64,000 bases of DNA from Acidimicrobiales bacterium (GTDB taxonomy: Bacteria > Actinomycetota > Acidimicrobiia > Acidimicrobiales > JACCXE01), in contig DASZWD010000015.1 of NCBI GenBank assembly GCA_035546775.1, positions 1-64,000 of the forward strand, in the 5' to 3' direction. Below, in pieces: positions 17,324-24,820 of this stretch. The notes under the pieces are model-generated. The model saw only the letters and a program-made list of their open reading frames with translations. It searched no databases and was not told the origin of the DNA. Both the position numbers and the translations under genes were made by a program. Every line of letters starts with the position of its first letter. Positions within the stretch are counted from its first letter, which is position 1.

Positions 17324-17922
17324 GCGGAAACCTCCTGGGCGTCGCGCGCGGCGCGCCCCTCTTGGATCGCCCGACGGGCGTCCGGGATGTACAGAACAGC
17401 TGCGATGTACCCGAAGATGAGGCCGGGAATCGCCGCGATCCACGCGCAGAGGCGCGCCTGATCCTCCCAGCTCACGTGAGCCCGCACGCCGAGAAACAGC
17501 GGGAAGGCGACGAGGAGCCCGAACGTGCCCGCCTTGCCGAACCACCGCACGTCCATGCGCCGGGCCCCCGCCGCGGCGATCGCCAGCGCGGCGATGGCGA
17601 TGGCGACCTCGCGGAACACGGCGAGGCCGATGAGCCAGTAAGGAGCGGCGTGGTCGATGGCGATACAGCCGATGCCCACGATGAGCACGGCGCGGTCGGC
17701 GGTCGGATCGAGCACTTTTCCCAGCTCGGACACTTGCCCGAAATGCCGCGCGATGTACCCGTCGACCCAATCGGTCGCCCCCAGGGCAGCCAGCAGGTAG
17801 GCGGCGTAGGCGCGCTCATGGCGGCCGAACAGCAGGTAGACGAACAGCGGAACGCACAGCAATCGGACAAGTGAGATCACATTGGGCACGGTGAGGATCG
17901 CCGAGCTGCCGTGTTCTTCCAC
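17320..17922 (-). CDS. CDP-alcohol phosphatidyltransferase (PgsA2-like)
   Basis: About 200 residues from GTG 17922; a TTG at 17943 is the alternative. Integral membrane enzyme with the full CDP-alcohol phosphatidyltransferase motif DGYIARHFGQVSELGKVLDPTAD... (two Asp pairs that bind Mg2+), near residue 50, and several hydrophobic helices. It transfers a phosphatidyl group from CDP-diacylglycerol to an alcohol such as glycerol-3-phosphate. It holds the position of Rv1822 (pgsA2) at the head of the gcvH/garA block. The start is only about 35-80 nt from the divergent gene, so the promoter is short or overlaps coding DNA. Confidence 0.85.
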   Translation of the reverse strand: MEEHGSSAILTVPNVISLVRLLCVPLFVYLLFGRHERAYAAYLLAALGATDWVDGYIARHFGQVSELGKVLDPTADRAVLIVGIGCIAIDHAAPYWLIGLAVFREVAIAIAALAIAAAGARRMDVRWFGKAGTFGLLVAFPLFLGVRAHVSWEDQARLCAWIAAIPGLIFGYIAAVLYIPDARRAIQEGRAARDAQEVSA

Positions 17923-18005
17923 AGACCAGACGTTAGGGCTCAAGAACCCCGCGAGAAGTGACGTTCTTACGCGTTGGAGAGAAAAGAAAGCTGGGCCACC
18001 AAGGC

Positions 18006-18845
18006 ATGACCACCGCCGACCAACCCGACGACCCGATTAGCGCAGCGTCCTTCGGACTGCGGGCGCTCGGTGTCGCGCCTCAGCGGCGGGTCGAAACGCT
18101 CGGCCTGCTCTCCGCCCTGATCGACCTCGCCGACGAGCACGGCGCCGTCGCGCTCGACAACGACCTCATGGCGACCGAGGATCGGCTGGGCATCGATGCG
18201 TGCCTCGAGGGCTATGAGTGGCTCGAACGCATCGACGTCATCCGCCGCACGTATTCGGGCTGGGAGATCCAGAACTTCGCCCGTCACCACGGCCCCGCGG
18301 GAATGACCGAGGCGGCCATGGACGTCCTGGCGCGTCACCTGCGGCCGAGCGAGGCCGAAGCGCCGACCGCCGACGTACCGCTCGCCTCGGTGACGCCGCT
18401 GGTGCCGCGGGCCGCGGTTCCGGCTGAACCCGTCGCCGCCGTGGTGGCGCTGCCGTCGTGGCGCCGCCGGATCCCTGTCGTCGCCGCCAGCGTGGCCGCC
18501 GGCGTCGCCGTGATCGCGGGCGCGACGCAGTTCGTGCCGCAAGCCGCCGTCACTGGACGCAACGTCGCGGCCAACCGGGCCGAGGGCGTGGCCGCCACTG
18601 CTCCCCCGCCGTCTTCGGTGGCGGCACCGTCGCAGATTGCGGGCGGGGTGGCGACGACTTCCGTCACCCCGAGCACGGCGGCCGCGGCGAGCAACGCGCC
18701 CGCAGAAGCCACCACGACGACGTCGACCACGCTGCTGCCCAACCTGCCCTGCCTCGGCGACGTCATCCGCGACCTCGGGTCTCGCGCGGGCCTCCATTCC
18801 ACCCGATCCACACAGGACGGCGGCGGCCTGCTGCCCTGCCCGTAG
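18006..18845 (+). CDS. membrane-anchored protein with N-terminal winged-helix-like region
   Basis: 279 residues from ATG 18006; an in-frame GTG at 17958 would add 16. Residues 15-100 resemble a helix-turn-helix replication or regulatory module (VETLGLLSALIDLADEHGAVALDND, then CLEGYEWLERIDVIRRTYSGWEI). A Pro/Ala linker leads to a single transmembrane helix (about 160-180, RRIPVVAASVAAGVAVIAG), followed by a Ser/Thr/Ala-rich extracellular stretch and a C-terminal segment with two Cys (LPCLGDV, GLLPCP) that could form a disulfide. The layout suggests a one-component membrane regulator, but no family was recognised. Confidence 0.65.
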   Translation: MTTADQPDDPISAASFGLRALGVAPQRRVETLGLLSALIDLADEHGAVALDNDLMATEDRLGIDACLEGYEWLERIDVIRRTYSGWEIQNFARHHGPAGMTEAAMDVLARHLRPSEAEAPTADVPLASVTPLVPRAAVPAEPVAAVVALPSWRRRIPVVAASVAAGVAVIAGATQFVPQAAVTGRNVAANRAEGVAATAPPPSSVAAPSQIAGGVATTSVTPSTAAAASNAPAEATTTTSTTLLPNLPCLGDVIRDLGSRAGLHSTRSTQDGGGLLPCP

Positions 18846-18884
18846 CGCGACTCGGTTTTCGCGGCGCGGACCAATACCATTTCG

Positions 18885-19667
18885 GTGGTGACAGGGCGCC
18901 GGGGAATCGCAGCTGTACTGGGCCTTGTGCTCGTCGGCGCGCTCGGCGCCGCGTGCAAGGGGCCGAGCCACGAAGAGGCGTTCGTGCCCGAACCACCGAC
19001 CACCACTGCGGCGCCCGCCCCTGCCGCGGCGCAGGTTCCCGTCATCCCGGGCTTACCCCCGCAGACGAAGATCGCGATCGCCGCCTTGGCCACGGGCCCG
19101 TCGGTCCACGTGTTCAGCGCTCCCAGCGCGGCGACGCCGGTGCAGACCCTGGCGAATCCGACCGCCGAGGGCGTCACGTTGGCGATGCTCGCCGTCGACC
19201 AGCAGGGCAGCGACTGGTACTACGTCCGGTTGCCCGAGCGTCCGAACGGGTCGATGGGCTGGATCCGCGCCAGTGAAGTCCAACTCACGCCCGTCGACAA
19301 TCGCGTCGTCGTCAGCGTTGGCACACGCATGCTGCGCGTGCTCGACCACAACGACCAGGTGCTGTACGAGACGAATGTCGCCGTCGGCAAGCCGCGCACG
19401 CCCACCCCGCTCGGCCGCTTCTACATCGACATCTGGATGCCGAACCCGGGTAGCCCGTACGGCGCCTATCTCCTCAGCATCGCCGGCTTCTCCGACGCCC
19501 TAAAGACGTTCGAGGGCGGCCGGGGCCAGGTGGCGATGCACGGTTGGTCCAACACCGCGGTCATGGGCACGGCGGCGAGCAACGGCTGCGTGCGCATGCG
19601 CAACGGCGACATCACCCGAGTCGCCGGCTTGGCGCCCGTCGGGACGCCCGTCGAGATAATCGCCTAG
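18885..19667 (+). CDS. L,D-transpeptidase (YkuD domain) lipoprotein
   Basis: 260 residues. Lipobox LVGALGAAC puts the lipidated Cys at 24, followed by a Pro/Ala/Thr linker. Residues 60-135 look SH3-like (VHVFSAPSAA, DWYYVRLP, GWIRASEVQL). Residues 140-260 are a YkuD domain with RTPTPLGRFYI and the catalytic motif: His219 in AMHGW and Cys235 in SNGCVRMRN. It should form 3-3 peptidoglycan crosslinks, or attach proteins to peptidoglycan, at the outer face of the membrane. Separated from the upstream gene by 39 nt. Confidence 0.92.
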   Translation: MVTGRRGIAAVLGLVLVGALGAACKGPSHEEAFVPEPPTTTAAPAPAAAQVPVIPGLPPQTKIAIAALATGPSVHVFSAPSAATPVQTLANPTAEGVTLAMLAVDQQGSDWYYVRLPERPNGSMGWIRASEVQLTPVDNRVVVSVGTRMLRVLDHNDQVLYETNVAVGKPRTPTPLGRFYIDIWMPNPGSPYGAYLLSIAGFSDALKTFEGGRGQVAMHGWSNTAVMGTAASNGCVRMRNGDITRVAGLAPVGTPVEIIA

Positions 19668-19709
19668 AGGATCCCGCACCGCGTGGCGCCGCCCGGCCTC
19701 GGGGCCGCC

Positions 19710-19728
19710 AACGGTTTCGAGCACCGTT
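19710..19728. other. small inverted repeat downstream of the L,D-transpeptidase gene
   Basis: AACGGT and ACCGTT flank a 7-nt loop 43 nt after the transpeptidase stop. There is no T-run, so it is at best a weak terminator for the plus-strand gene. The rest of 19668-19796 shows no convincing gene. Confidence 0.3.
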
Positions 19729-19796
19729 AACGGGGTCCACGGCCGCGTGTTGGGCGTTCGCGACACCGGTAATGGTGCTCCAAAGTCGGGCGCGGG

Positions 19797-19999
19797 TCAG
19801 CTCTCCTTGTTCCACGACAGGATGTCGCCGGGTTGGCACTCGAGGGCGGCGCACAACGACTCAAGTGCCGAGAAGCGATCGGGAACCCCACGAGCGTTGC
19901 CGCCCGAATGCGAAGTCGGCGCACGAGGCCACCAAGCGTGACAAGCAGGCGTGTGCCGGCGTCATGTTTCGGAATGCGCACCTTCACACGTGGCCTCAT
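19797..19999 (-). pseudogene. decayed Cro/C1-type (XRE) helix-turn-helix regulator remnant
   Basis: On the minus strand, the frame ending at TGA 19799-19797 encodes RFSALESLCAALECQPGDI then LSWNKES. This is the characteristic C-terminal helix of small Cro/C1-like regulators (family pattern: LerLc-aLdCqpgDll). No in-frame start exists for this reading. An ATG at 19999 opens the neighbouring frame (MRPRVKVRIPKHDAG, then RLRIRAATLVG), which runs through the same region out of phase. The simplest reading is a small regulator gene broken by at least one frameshift or internal deletion. A perfect inverted repeat lies just upstream. Confidence 0.5.
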
Positions 20000-20008
20000 A
20001 TCGACAAC

Positions 20009-20029
20009 CGATAAGGACGCCACTTATCG
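20009..20029. promoter_or_regulatory. perfect 7-bp inverted repeat, candidate operator
   Basis: CGATAAG and CTTATCG separated by 7 nt (GACGCCA), with near-symmetry extending one to two bases further. It lies 10 nt upstream of the ATG of the decayed regulator and about 20 nt past the serine hydrolase stop. The surroundings are AT-richer than the rest of the window. Size and position suit the operator of a small autoregulated HTH protein (inference). Confidence 0.4.
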
Positions 20030-20044
20030 TTCGTCAATAAACCA

Positions 20045-21250
20045 CTAGAGGATCGCCGGGTAGACGAGCGACTTCAGCTGGCCGCGGAAGTTGAACGTGC
20101 CCGAAGGCATCATCTGGGTCATGAACACGACCACGAGTTCCTCCGCGGGGTCGACCCAGAAGATCGTCGAGGCCGCGCCGCCCCAGTAGAAGTCACCGGC
20201 GGAGCCGATGCTCGCCGTCGCCACCGGACCGAGGCCGACCGCCATGGTGAGGCCGAAGCCGACGCCCTCGAAGCCCGTCTCGCCGTAGCTGCCGTCGACG
20301 TGGAAGCTCTGCAGATCGCCACCGCCGGGGATGTGGTTCTGCGTCATTAGCTCGACGGTCTTACGGCCGAGGATGCGCACGCCGTCGAGCTCGCCGCCGT
20401 TGCACAGCATCTGGGCGAAGCGCAGGTAGTCAGCGCTCGTGCCGAGCAGGCCGCCGCCACCGGATAGGAAGCTCGGCGTCGACGTGTTCACCGCCGCGAA
20501 CTGCCCATCGAGTTGACGCAGCTCCTTCTTGCCCGTGCGGATGTAGTTGGCCGCCAGCCGGTCGCGCTTGTCGACCGGAACGTAGAAGTCGGTGTCGACC
20601 ATGCCCAGGGGCTCGAAGATCTCCTGCTTGAGGAACTCGTCGAAGCGCAGGCCCGACATGCACTCGACGAGCCGGCCACAGATGTCGGTCGACAGGCCGT
20701 AAAGCCACTTCGTGCCGGGCTGGAACTCGAGGGGAAACCGCGCCAGCTGTTCGGTGAGGCCCTCGAGCGTCCCCTTGTCACCGCCGCGCAACGCCGTCAT
20801 CGCCGGCAGGAACTTGTCCATCGTGAGCTCGCCGTCGATGCCCCAACCGAGGCCGGTGGTGTGCATCAGGCAGTCCTTGACCGACATCGGGCGCACCTGG
20901 TCGACGAGGCCGTCGGGCGTCTTGACCTTGAGGTTCTTCCACTCCGGGATCCAGCGATGCACGGGGTCGCCCAGTTGGAAGTGGCCCTGCTCGTAGAGCT
21001 TCATCAACGCCACGCCGGCGATCGGCTTGGTCATGGAGAAGAGCCGGTAGATGGTGTCGTCGGCCGTCGGCTTGGCCGCCTCGCGGTCCATCTCACCGAA
21101 CGACTCGAAGTACCCGACGACGCCCTGGCGCGCCACCGTCACCTGACAACCGGTGATCTTCCCCGGCTCGATGTAGCGCGCCTGCAAGTGCTCACCGATG
21201 CGCGCCAACTGCTTGGCGTCCAGCCCCGCGCCGTCCGGATCAACTTTCAT
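20045..21250 (-). CDS. serine hydrolase, beta-lactamase class C / esterase EstB family
   Basis: 401 residues from ATG 21250, which has a GAGGGGGG ribosome site; a GTG- or ATG-initiated form 7 residues longer is possible. The nucleophile motif is SMTK (Ser72, Lys75) in RLFSMTKPIAG, the second motif Tyr is in KWLYGLSTD, and the C-terminal GG motif is YWGGAASTIFW. No signal peptide, so cytoplasmic; this fits an esterase or carboxylesterase rather than a secreted beta-lactamase. The substrate is unknown. Monocistronic, followed by the decayed regulator region. Confidence 0.88.
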   Translation of the reverse strand: MKVDPDGAGLDAKQLARIGEHLQARYIEPGKITGCQVTVARQGVVGYFESFGEMDREAAKPTADDTIYRLFSMTKPIAGVALMKLYEQGHFQLGDPVHRWIPEWKNLKVKTPDGLVDQVRPMSVKDCLMHTTGLGWGIDGELTMDKFLPAMTALRGGDKGTLEGLTEQLARFPLEFQPGTKWLYGLSTDICGRLVECMSGLRFDEFLKQEIFEPLGMVDTDFYVPVDKRDRLAANYIRTGKKELRQLDGQFAAVNTSTPSFLSGGGGLLGTSADYLRFAQMLCNGGELDGVRILGRKTVELMTQNHIPGGGDLQSFHVDGSYGETGFEGVGFGLTMAVGLGPVATASIGSAGDFYWGGAASTIFWVDPAEELVVVFMTQMMPSGTFNFRGQLKSLVYPAIL

Positions 21251-21280
21251 AACCGGTTCCCCCCTCGTCACCGATGTGTT

Positions 21281-21358
21281 TGGTCGGGCTGAGAGGATTT
21301 GAACCTCCGGCCTCCTGACCCCCAGTCAGGCGCGCTAACCAAGCTGCGCCACAGCCCG
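21281..21358 (-). tRNA. tRNA-Pro (GGG)
   Basis: Reads as a full cloverleaf on the minus strand. Acceptor stem CGGGCTG pairs with CAGCCCG, and the anticodon stem CCTGA/TCAGG encloses loop CTGGGGG with anticodon GGG. The T-arm contains GGTTCAAATCC, and the 3' CCA is encoded (21281-21283). It decodes CCC, and by wobble CCU. Confidence 0.95.
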
Positions 21359-21434
21359 CTATGTGAAGAGGGTCAGGCTACAGCGTGGTGGCGGCTGCGT
21401 CGCGTTCGAGAGCGTCGCGCACCGCGGCGCGATG

Positions 21435-23657
21435 TTACGCGGAAACGGCCGGCTCGATATCGGCGGCGTGCGCGAGCACGCGTGTGATCTCGCCGTGGAG
21501 GGAGTCGAGGTTCATCGGTTTGACGACGTAGCCGTCCATCCCGACCGCCGCGCAGCGCTGGCGGTCCTCCTCGAGTGCCGAGGCGGTCATCGCGACGATG
21601 GGAATGGTGCGACCGCGACGACGCAGTTCGGTCGTCGCCTCCCAACCGTCCATCACCGGCATCTGCACGTCCATGAGGACGATGTCAAAGACGCCGGCGT
21701 CGATGGCGCGCAGCGCCGCGACCCCGTCGCCGGCCACCGAGACGTCGTACCCGAGCTTGCGCAGCATCTGCACGGCCACCTTCTGGTTGACCAGGTTGTC
21801 GTCGACCACGAGGACGCGCAGCCCACACACATCGTCGACCACGGCGGGGGTGGGCTCGTCGGCGACCGCCTCGACAGCGCTGTCCTCGGCGAAGCCGCGC
21901 GCGACAGGAAGGGGCAGTTCGAACCAGAAGGTGCTGCCTTCGCCGAACACGCTGTCGACGCCGATCCTTCCGCCCATGAACTCCGCGAGCTGTTTGCAGA
22001 TGGCAAGGCCCAGGCCCGTACCGCCGAAGCGCCGGGTCGTCGAACCGTCGGCTTGAACAAAGGGCTCGAACAGGTGGGCGCGGCCTTCTTCGGTGATGCC
22101 GATGCCGGAATCGGTGACGGCGAAGCGCACGACGTCGCCGGGTTGCTTGGTCGCGGTGACAGTGATGCGACCGCGCGTCGTGAACTTCACGGCGTTGTCG
22201 ATCAAGTTCGACAGAATCTGGCGCACGCGCGTCGGGTCGCCGATCAGCTCGTCGGGCAGGTCTTGGTCGACCGTCGCCACCAACGGCACGTTCTTGCGGC
22301 CGGCGATACCAACCCACGGGCTGACCGCACCGCGCAGGACCTCGCGCACGCTGAACTCGGCGCGCTCGGTGCTCATCATTCCGGCTTCGAGCTTCGAGAA
22401 GTCGAGCAGTTCGTTGAGGATCGCCATCAGCGACTTCGCCGAATCGCTCATCGTCACGAGGCAGTCACGCACGTCGGTGGTGACCTCGGCGTCTTCGAGC
22501 AAGCTGAGCATCCCGAGCACGCCGTTCATCGGTGTGCGGATCTCGTGGCTCATGTTCGCCAGGAATTCGGATTTGAGCTGCGACGCCCGCTGGGCCTGCT
22601 TCAGGGCGTCGGCGAGATCGGACTCGAGTTCGCGCCGCTCGTGCATCGTGGTGTTGAAGGCGCGCGCGACGGCGGCAACCTCCGCCGGCCCCTCCGGCAC
22701 GGCGTTGACAATGTGATCCTCAGCCGACGCCACGATCACGTCCTTGAGCGTCTTGATCGGGCGGGCGATACGCCGCTGCATGAGGAAGCCGAGGACGATC
22801 ACGAGCAGCACGACGGCGGCGCCAACGATGAGGTTGTTGCGCAGCTCGGCGCGCGGCTCCGCCATGGCCACGCTCTTCGGGATGGCGGCGAGAACCCACG
22901 TGCCGGTGCCGTCCATGTGCACTTCTTGGTAGATGCGCTCGACGCCGTCGACGTCTTTGCGGGCGGTGGCGTCACCGAGAGGCAAGCGCAGCCACGACTT
23001 CGCCGAAACGATGCCCGGTTTGTGGGGCGAGTTGGCCGACGCGGCGACGATCATGGAGCGGGCCTTGTCGAGCTCGAACACCGAGATCCCGTGGCTCATG
23101 TTTGCCGGCACCGGCAGCGACCGCGCCGAACTGTCCCACAGCACGACGAGCGCGCCACCGTCGGTCGAACCCGGCGGGATCGGCATGGCGTAGAGCGTCG
23201 TCGGGTGCGACGTCTTCGGATCCAACAGCGTGTCGGTCACGACGGTGGTCGACTGTGCCCGGGTGCGGGCGACCCAGTCACCGGCCGGCAACGCGTAGGA
23301 GTCACCGAGCGAGCACACGAGGTGGCCGGCGGGGTCGAGCACGAACACGCCGGCTTGCGATGCGAAGCCAGCGAAACCTGACATCGTCGCGGCGCAGCGC
23401 TGTGGATTGAACGACGCGATCGAGGCGTCGCCGGCAACACCGTTGAGCGACTGCGCCGTCTGCGGGATCGATGATTCCTCGCTATCGGCGGTGTACTGCG
23501 CGGCGACGCGCAACTCGGCAACCGCCTTGACGCGCTCGCGCCGGAAACTCGTGGTCGTAGTGGTGACCAGTACGAGCCCGAGGGCCAGGATTGCCACACT
23601 GAATCCGACGGCGATGTAGCCGCCGACCGTCAATCGTCTCGGTTCGCCCACGCTCAC
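21435..23657 (-). CDS. hybrid sensor histidine kinase / response regulator
   Basis: 740 residues from GTG 23657 (an upstream in-frame codon at 23714 is less likely). Order: transmembrane helix 1 (about 12-32), extracellular sensor region of about 235 residues, transmembrane helix 2 (about 275-293), HAMP, HisKA with phospho-acceptor His371 in [15 protein letters not shown], HATPase ([26 protein letters not shown]), and a C-terminal receiver with Asp663 in [11 protein letters not shown] and KPMN. This is the BarA/EvgS-like hybrid layout without an Hpt domain, so a separate Hpt protein or regulator must exist elsewhere. A DosR-box-like palindrome sits 32 nt upstream of the start. Confidence 0.93.
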   Translation of the reverse strand: MSVGEPRRLTVGGYIAVGFSVAILALGLVLVTTTTTSFRRERVKAVAELRVAAQYTADSEESSIPQTAQSLNGVAGDASIASFNPQRCAATMSGFAGFASQAGVFVLDPAGHLVCSLGDSYALPAGDWVARTRAQSTTVVTDTLLDPKTSHPTTLYAMPIPPGSTDGGALVVLWDSSARSLPVPANMSHGISVFELDKARSMIVAASANSPHKPGIVSAKSWLRLPLGDATARKDVDGVERIYQEVHMDGTGTWVLAAIPKSVAMAEPRAELRNNLIVGAAVVLLVIVLGFLMQRRIARPIKTLKDVIVASAEDHIVNAVPEGPAEVAAVARAFNTTMHERRELESDLADALKQAQRASQLKSEFLANMSHEIRTPMNGVLGMLSLLEDAEVTTDVRDCLVTMSDSAKSLMAILNELLDFSKLEAGMMSTERAEFSVREVLRGAVSPWVGIAGRKNVPLVATVDQDLPDELIGDPTRVRQILSNLIDNAVKFTTRGRITVTATKQPGDVVRFAVTDSGIGITEEGRAHLFEPFVQADGSTTRRFGGTGLGLAICKQLAEFMGGRIGVDSVFGEGSTFWFELPLPVARGFAEDSAVEAVADEPTPAVVDDVCGLRVLVVDDNLVNQKVAVQMLRKLGYDVSVAGDGVAALRAIDAGVFDIVLMDVQMPVMDGWEATTELRRRGRTIPIVAMTASALEEDRQRCAAVGMDGYVVKPMNLDSLHGEITRVLAHAADIEPAVSA

Positions 23658-23688
23658 GTGCGCACATCGGCAGGGCAGCCCAATTTTC

Positions 23689-23708
23689 CTAGGGACTTTG
23701 GTCCCTAA
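23689..23708. promoter_or_regulatory. DosR/DevR-box-like palindrome upstream of the sensor kinase
   Basis: CTAGGGACTTTGGTCCCTAA contains perfect arms AGGGAC and GTCCCT around TTTG. Against the mycobacterial DosR consensus TTSGGGACTWWAGTCCCSAA it agrees at 16 of 20 positions by my count. It lies between the zinc-ribbon gene and the kinase start. It could equally form a small hairpin in the mRNA. Confidence 0.4.
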
Positions 23709-23714
23709 ACTCAA

Positions 23715-23915
23715 TTATCTGAGGTGATGGACCAACCACTCCACGCCCTGAACCGCCCGAAAGCCCAAATACAGCGTGGCGGCGACGATCAAAAGCTTGA
23801 AGTGCCACGGCGCGGCGGGCGCTTGCCCGATGACTCGTCCGCATGTCGGGCATTCGCCGCCTTTGCCCAGTGAGGGCGGATTGAAGAATCGGGCGCATTC
23901 GTCACACCAGGGCAT
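23715..23915 (-). CDS. small zinc-ribbon protein with one membrane helix
   Basis: 66 residues. Cys4, Cys7, Cys22 and Cys25 (CDEC and CPTC) make a rubredoxin-like zinc knuckle. A hydrophobic segment follows (about 40-55, LLIVAATLYLGFRAV), then a short basic tail. No known function; the layout suggests a membrane-tethered adaptor. It overlaps the end of the lyase gene upstream by 14 nt and shares its strand, so it is co-transcribed. Its ATG lies within the lyase gene. Confidence 0.7.
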   Translation of the reverse strand: MPWCDECARFFNPPSLGKGGECPTCGRVIGQAPAAPWHFKLLIVAATLYLGFRAVQGVEWLVHHLR

Positions 23916-24792
23916 TACGCGGTCCCGCGCGGGCGATGTTGCTCGCCACCGGGTGGCCGATGGCCGCCGCCAGCGTCTCGTCGACGGCAAGGAGCGCGGC
24001 GAGCTCCACACCGCTGCGGATGCCGAGGTCGTCGAGCAGGTGGACGAAGTCTTCGGTCGCCAGGTTGCCGGCGGCGCCGGCGGCAAAGGGCGAACCACCC
24101 AAGCCACCGACCGACGTGTCGAAGCGCGCCACCCCGCGTTCGAGGGCCGCGTAGGCGTTGACCAGCGCGGTCCCACGCGTCTCGTGCAAGTGGAGTCCGA
24201 CGTCGGTGCCCACCTCGTCGAGCACGTCGTCAATGCGGCGCGGCGTGGCCATACCCGTGGTGTCGGCGAGGGTGACAGCGGTCGCGCCCGTATCCCAGGC
24301 GCGGCGCACGATGTCGGCCACCGCCTCGGGTGCGATGTCGCCTTCGTACGGCGAACCGAACGCGCAGCTGATGACGACGTCGACGGATACCCGTTCGTCG
24401 ACGAAGTCGCTGATCGCGGTCGCGGCGTCCAACGACTCGTCGATCGTCCGCTTCGTGTTCTTCTGGCTGTAGATCTCCGACGCCGACATGATCACCGTCA
24501 ATCCGTCGATGCCGGCGTCGAACGCCGCCTGCGCGCCGCGCAGGTTGGGCACAAGGCCGATGTAGGCGACGCCGTCGACCCGCGTGATCTTGGCCATCAC
24601 CTCAGCCGCGCCCGCCATCGCCGGCACCGCTTTCTCCGAGACGAACGACACCGCTTCGATGGTGCGCAGGCCCGTCGTGCTCAATGCGTCGATGAGAGCG
24701 ACGCGCGTCTCGATCGAGACGGGCGATTCGGCCTGTAACCCGTCACGCGGACCGACTTCGCGGATCGCCACCTCCCGCGGAAACGTGCTCAC
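23902..24792 (-). CDS. hydroxymethylglutaryl-CoA lyase-like protein
   Basis: 296 residues from GTG 24792, chosen because homology begins at EVAIREVGPRDGLQ; the frame is open further upstream. TIM-barrel HMGL-like enzyme: Asp17 of the metal site in GPRDG, the HxH metal ligands in LHLHETRG (201, 203), and the loop SVGGLGGSPFAAGAAGN. In classical HMG-CoA lyase the loop reads GLGGCPYA with a catalytic Cys; here it is Ser234. It sits 28 nt after an acyl-CoA carboxylase gene, as in leucine/isovalerate degradation clusters. HMG-CoA cleavage to acetoacetate and acetyl-CoA is the family reaction, but the Ser casts doubt on it here. Confidence 0.8.
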   Translation of the reverse strand: MSTFPREVAIREVGPRDGLQAESPVSIETRVALIDALSTTGLRTIEAVSFVSEKAVPAMAGAAEVMAKITRVDGVAYIGLVPNLRGAQAAFDAGIDGLTVIMSASEIYSQKNTKRTIDESLDAATAISDFVDERVSVDVVISCAFGSPYEGDIAPEAVADIVRRAWDTGATAVTLADTTGMATPRRIDDVLDEVGTDVGLHLHETRGTALVNAYAALERGVARFDTSVGGLGGSPFAAGAAGNLATEDFVHLLDDLGIRSGVELAALLAVDETLAAAIGHPVASNIARAGPRNALV

Positions 24793-24820
24793 CGCATCCT
24801 CGATCCGCTCGCACGCTCGC

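Noticed and set aside
17324-17770. In-frame N-terminal extension of the nucleotidyltransferase fusion
   Set aside because: It overlaps the phosphatidyltransferase gene; the perfect AGGAGG and family homology fix ATG 17323.
19500-19766. Minus-strand frame covering the end of the L,D-transpeptidase gene
   Set aside because: Mostly antisense to the catalytic domain of the transpeptidase; no recognisable motif in the part beyond it.
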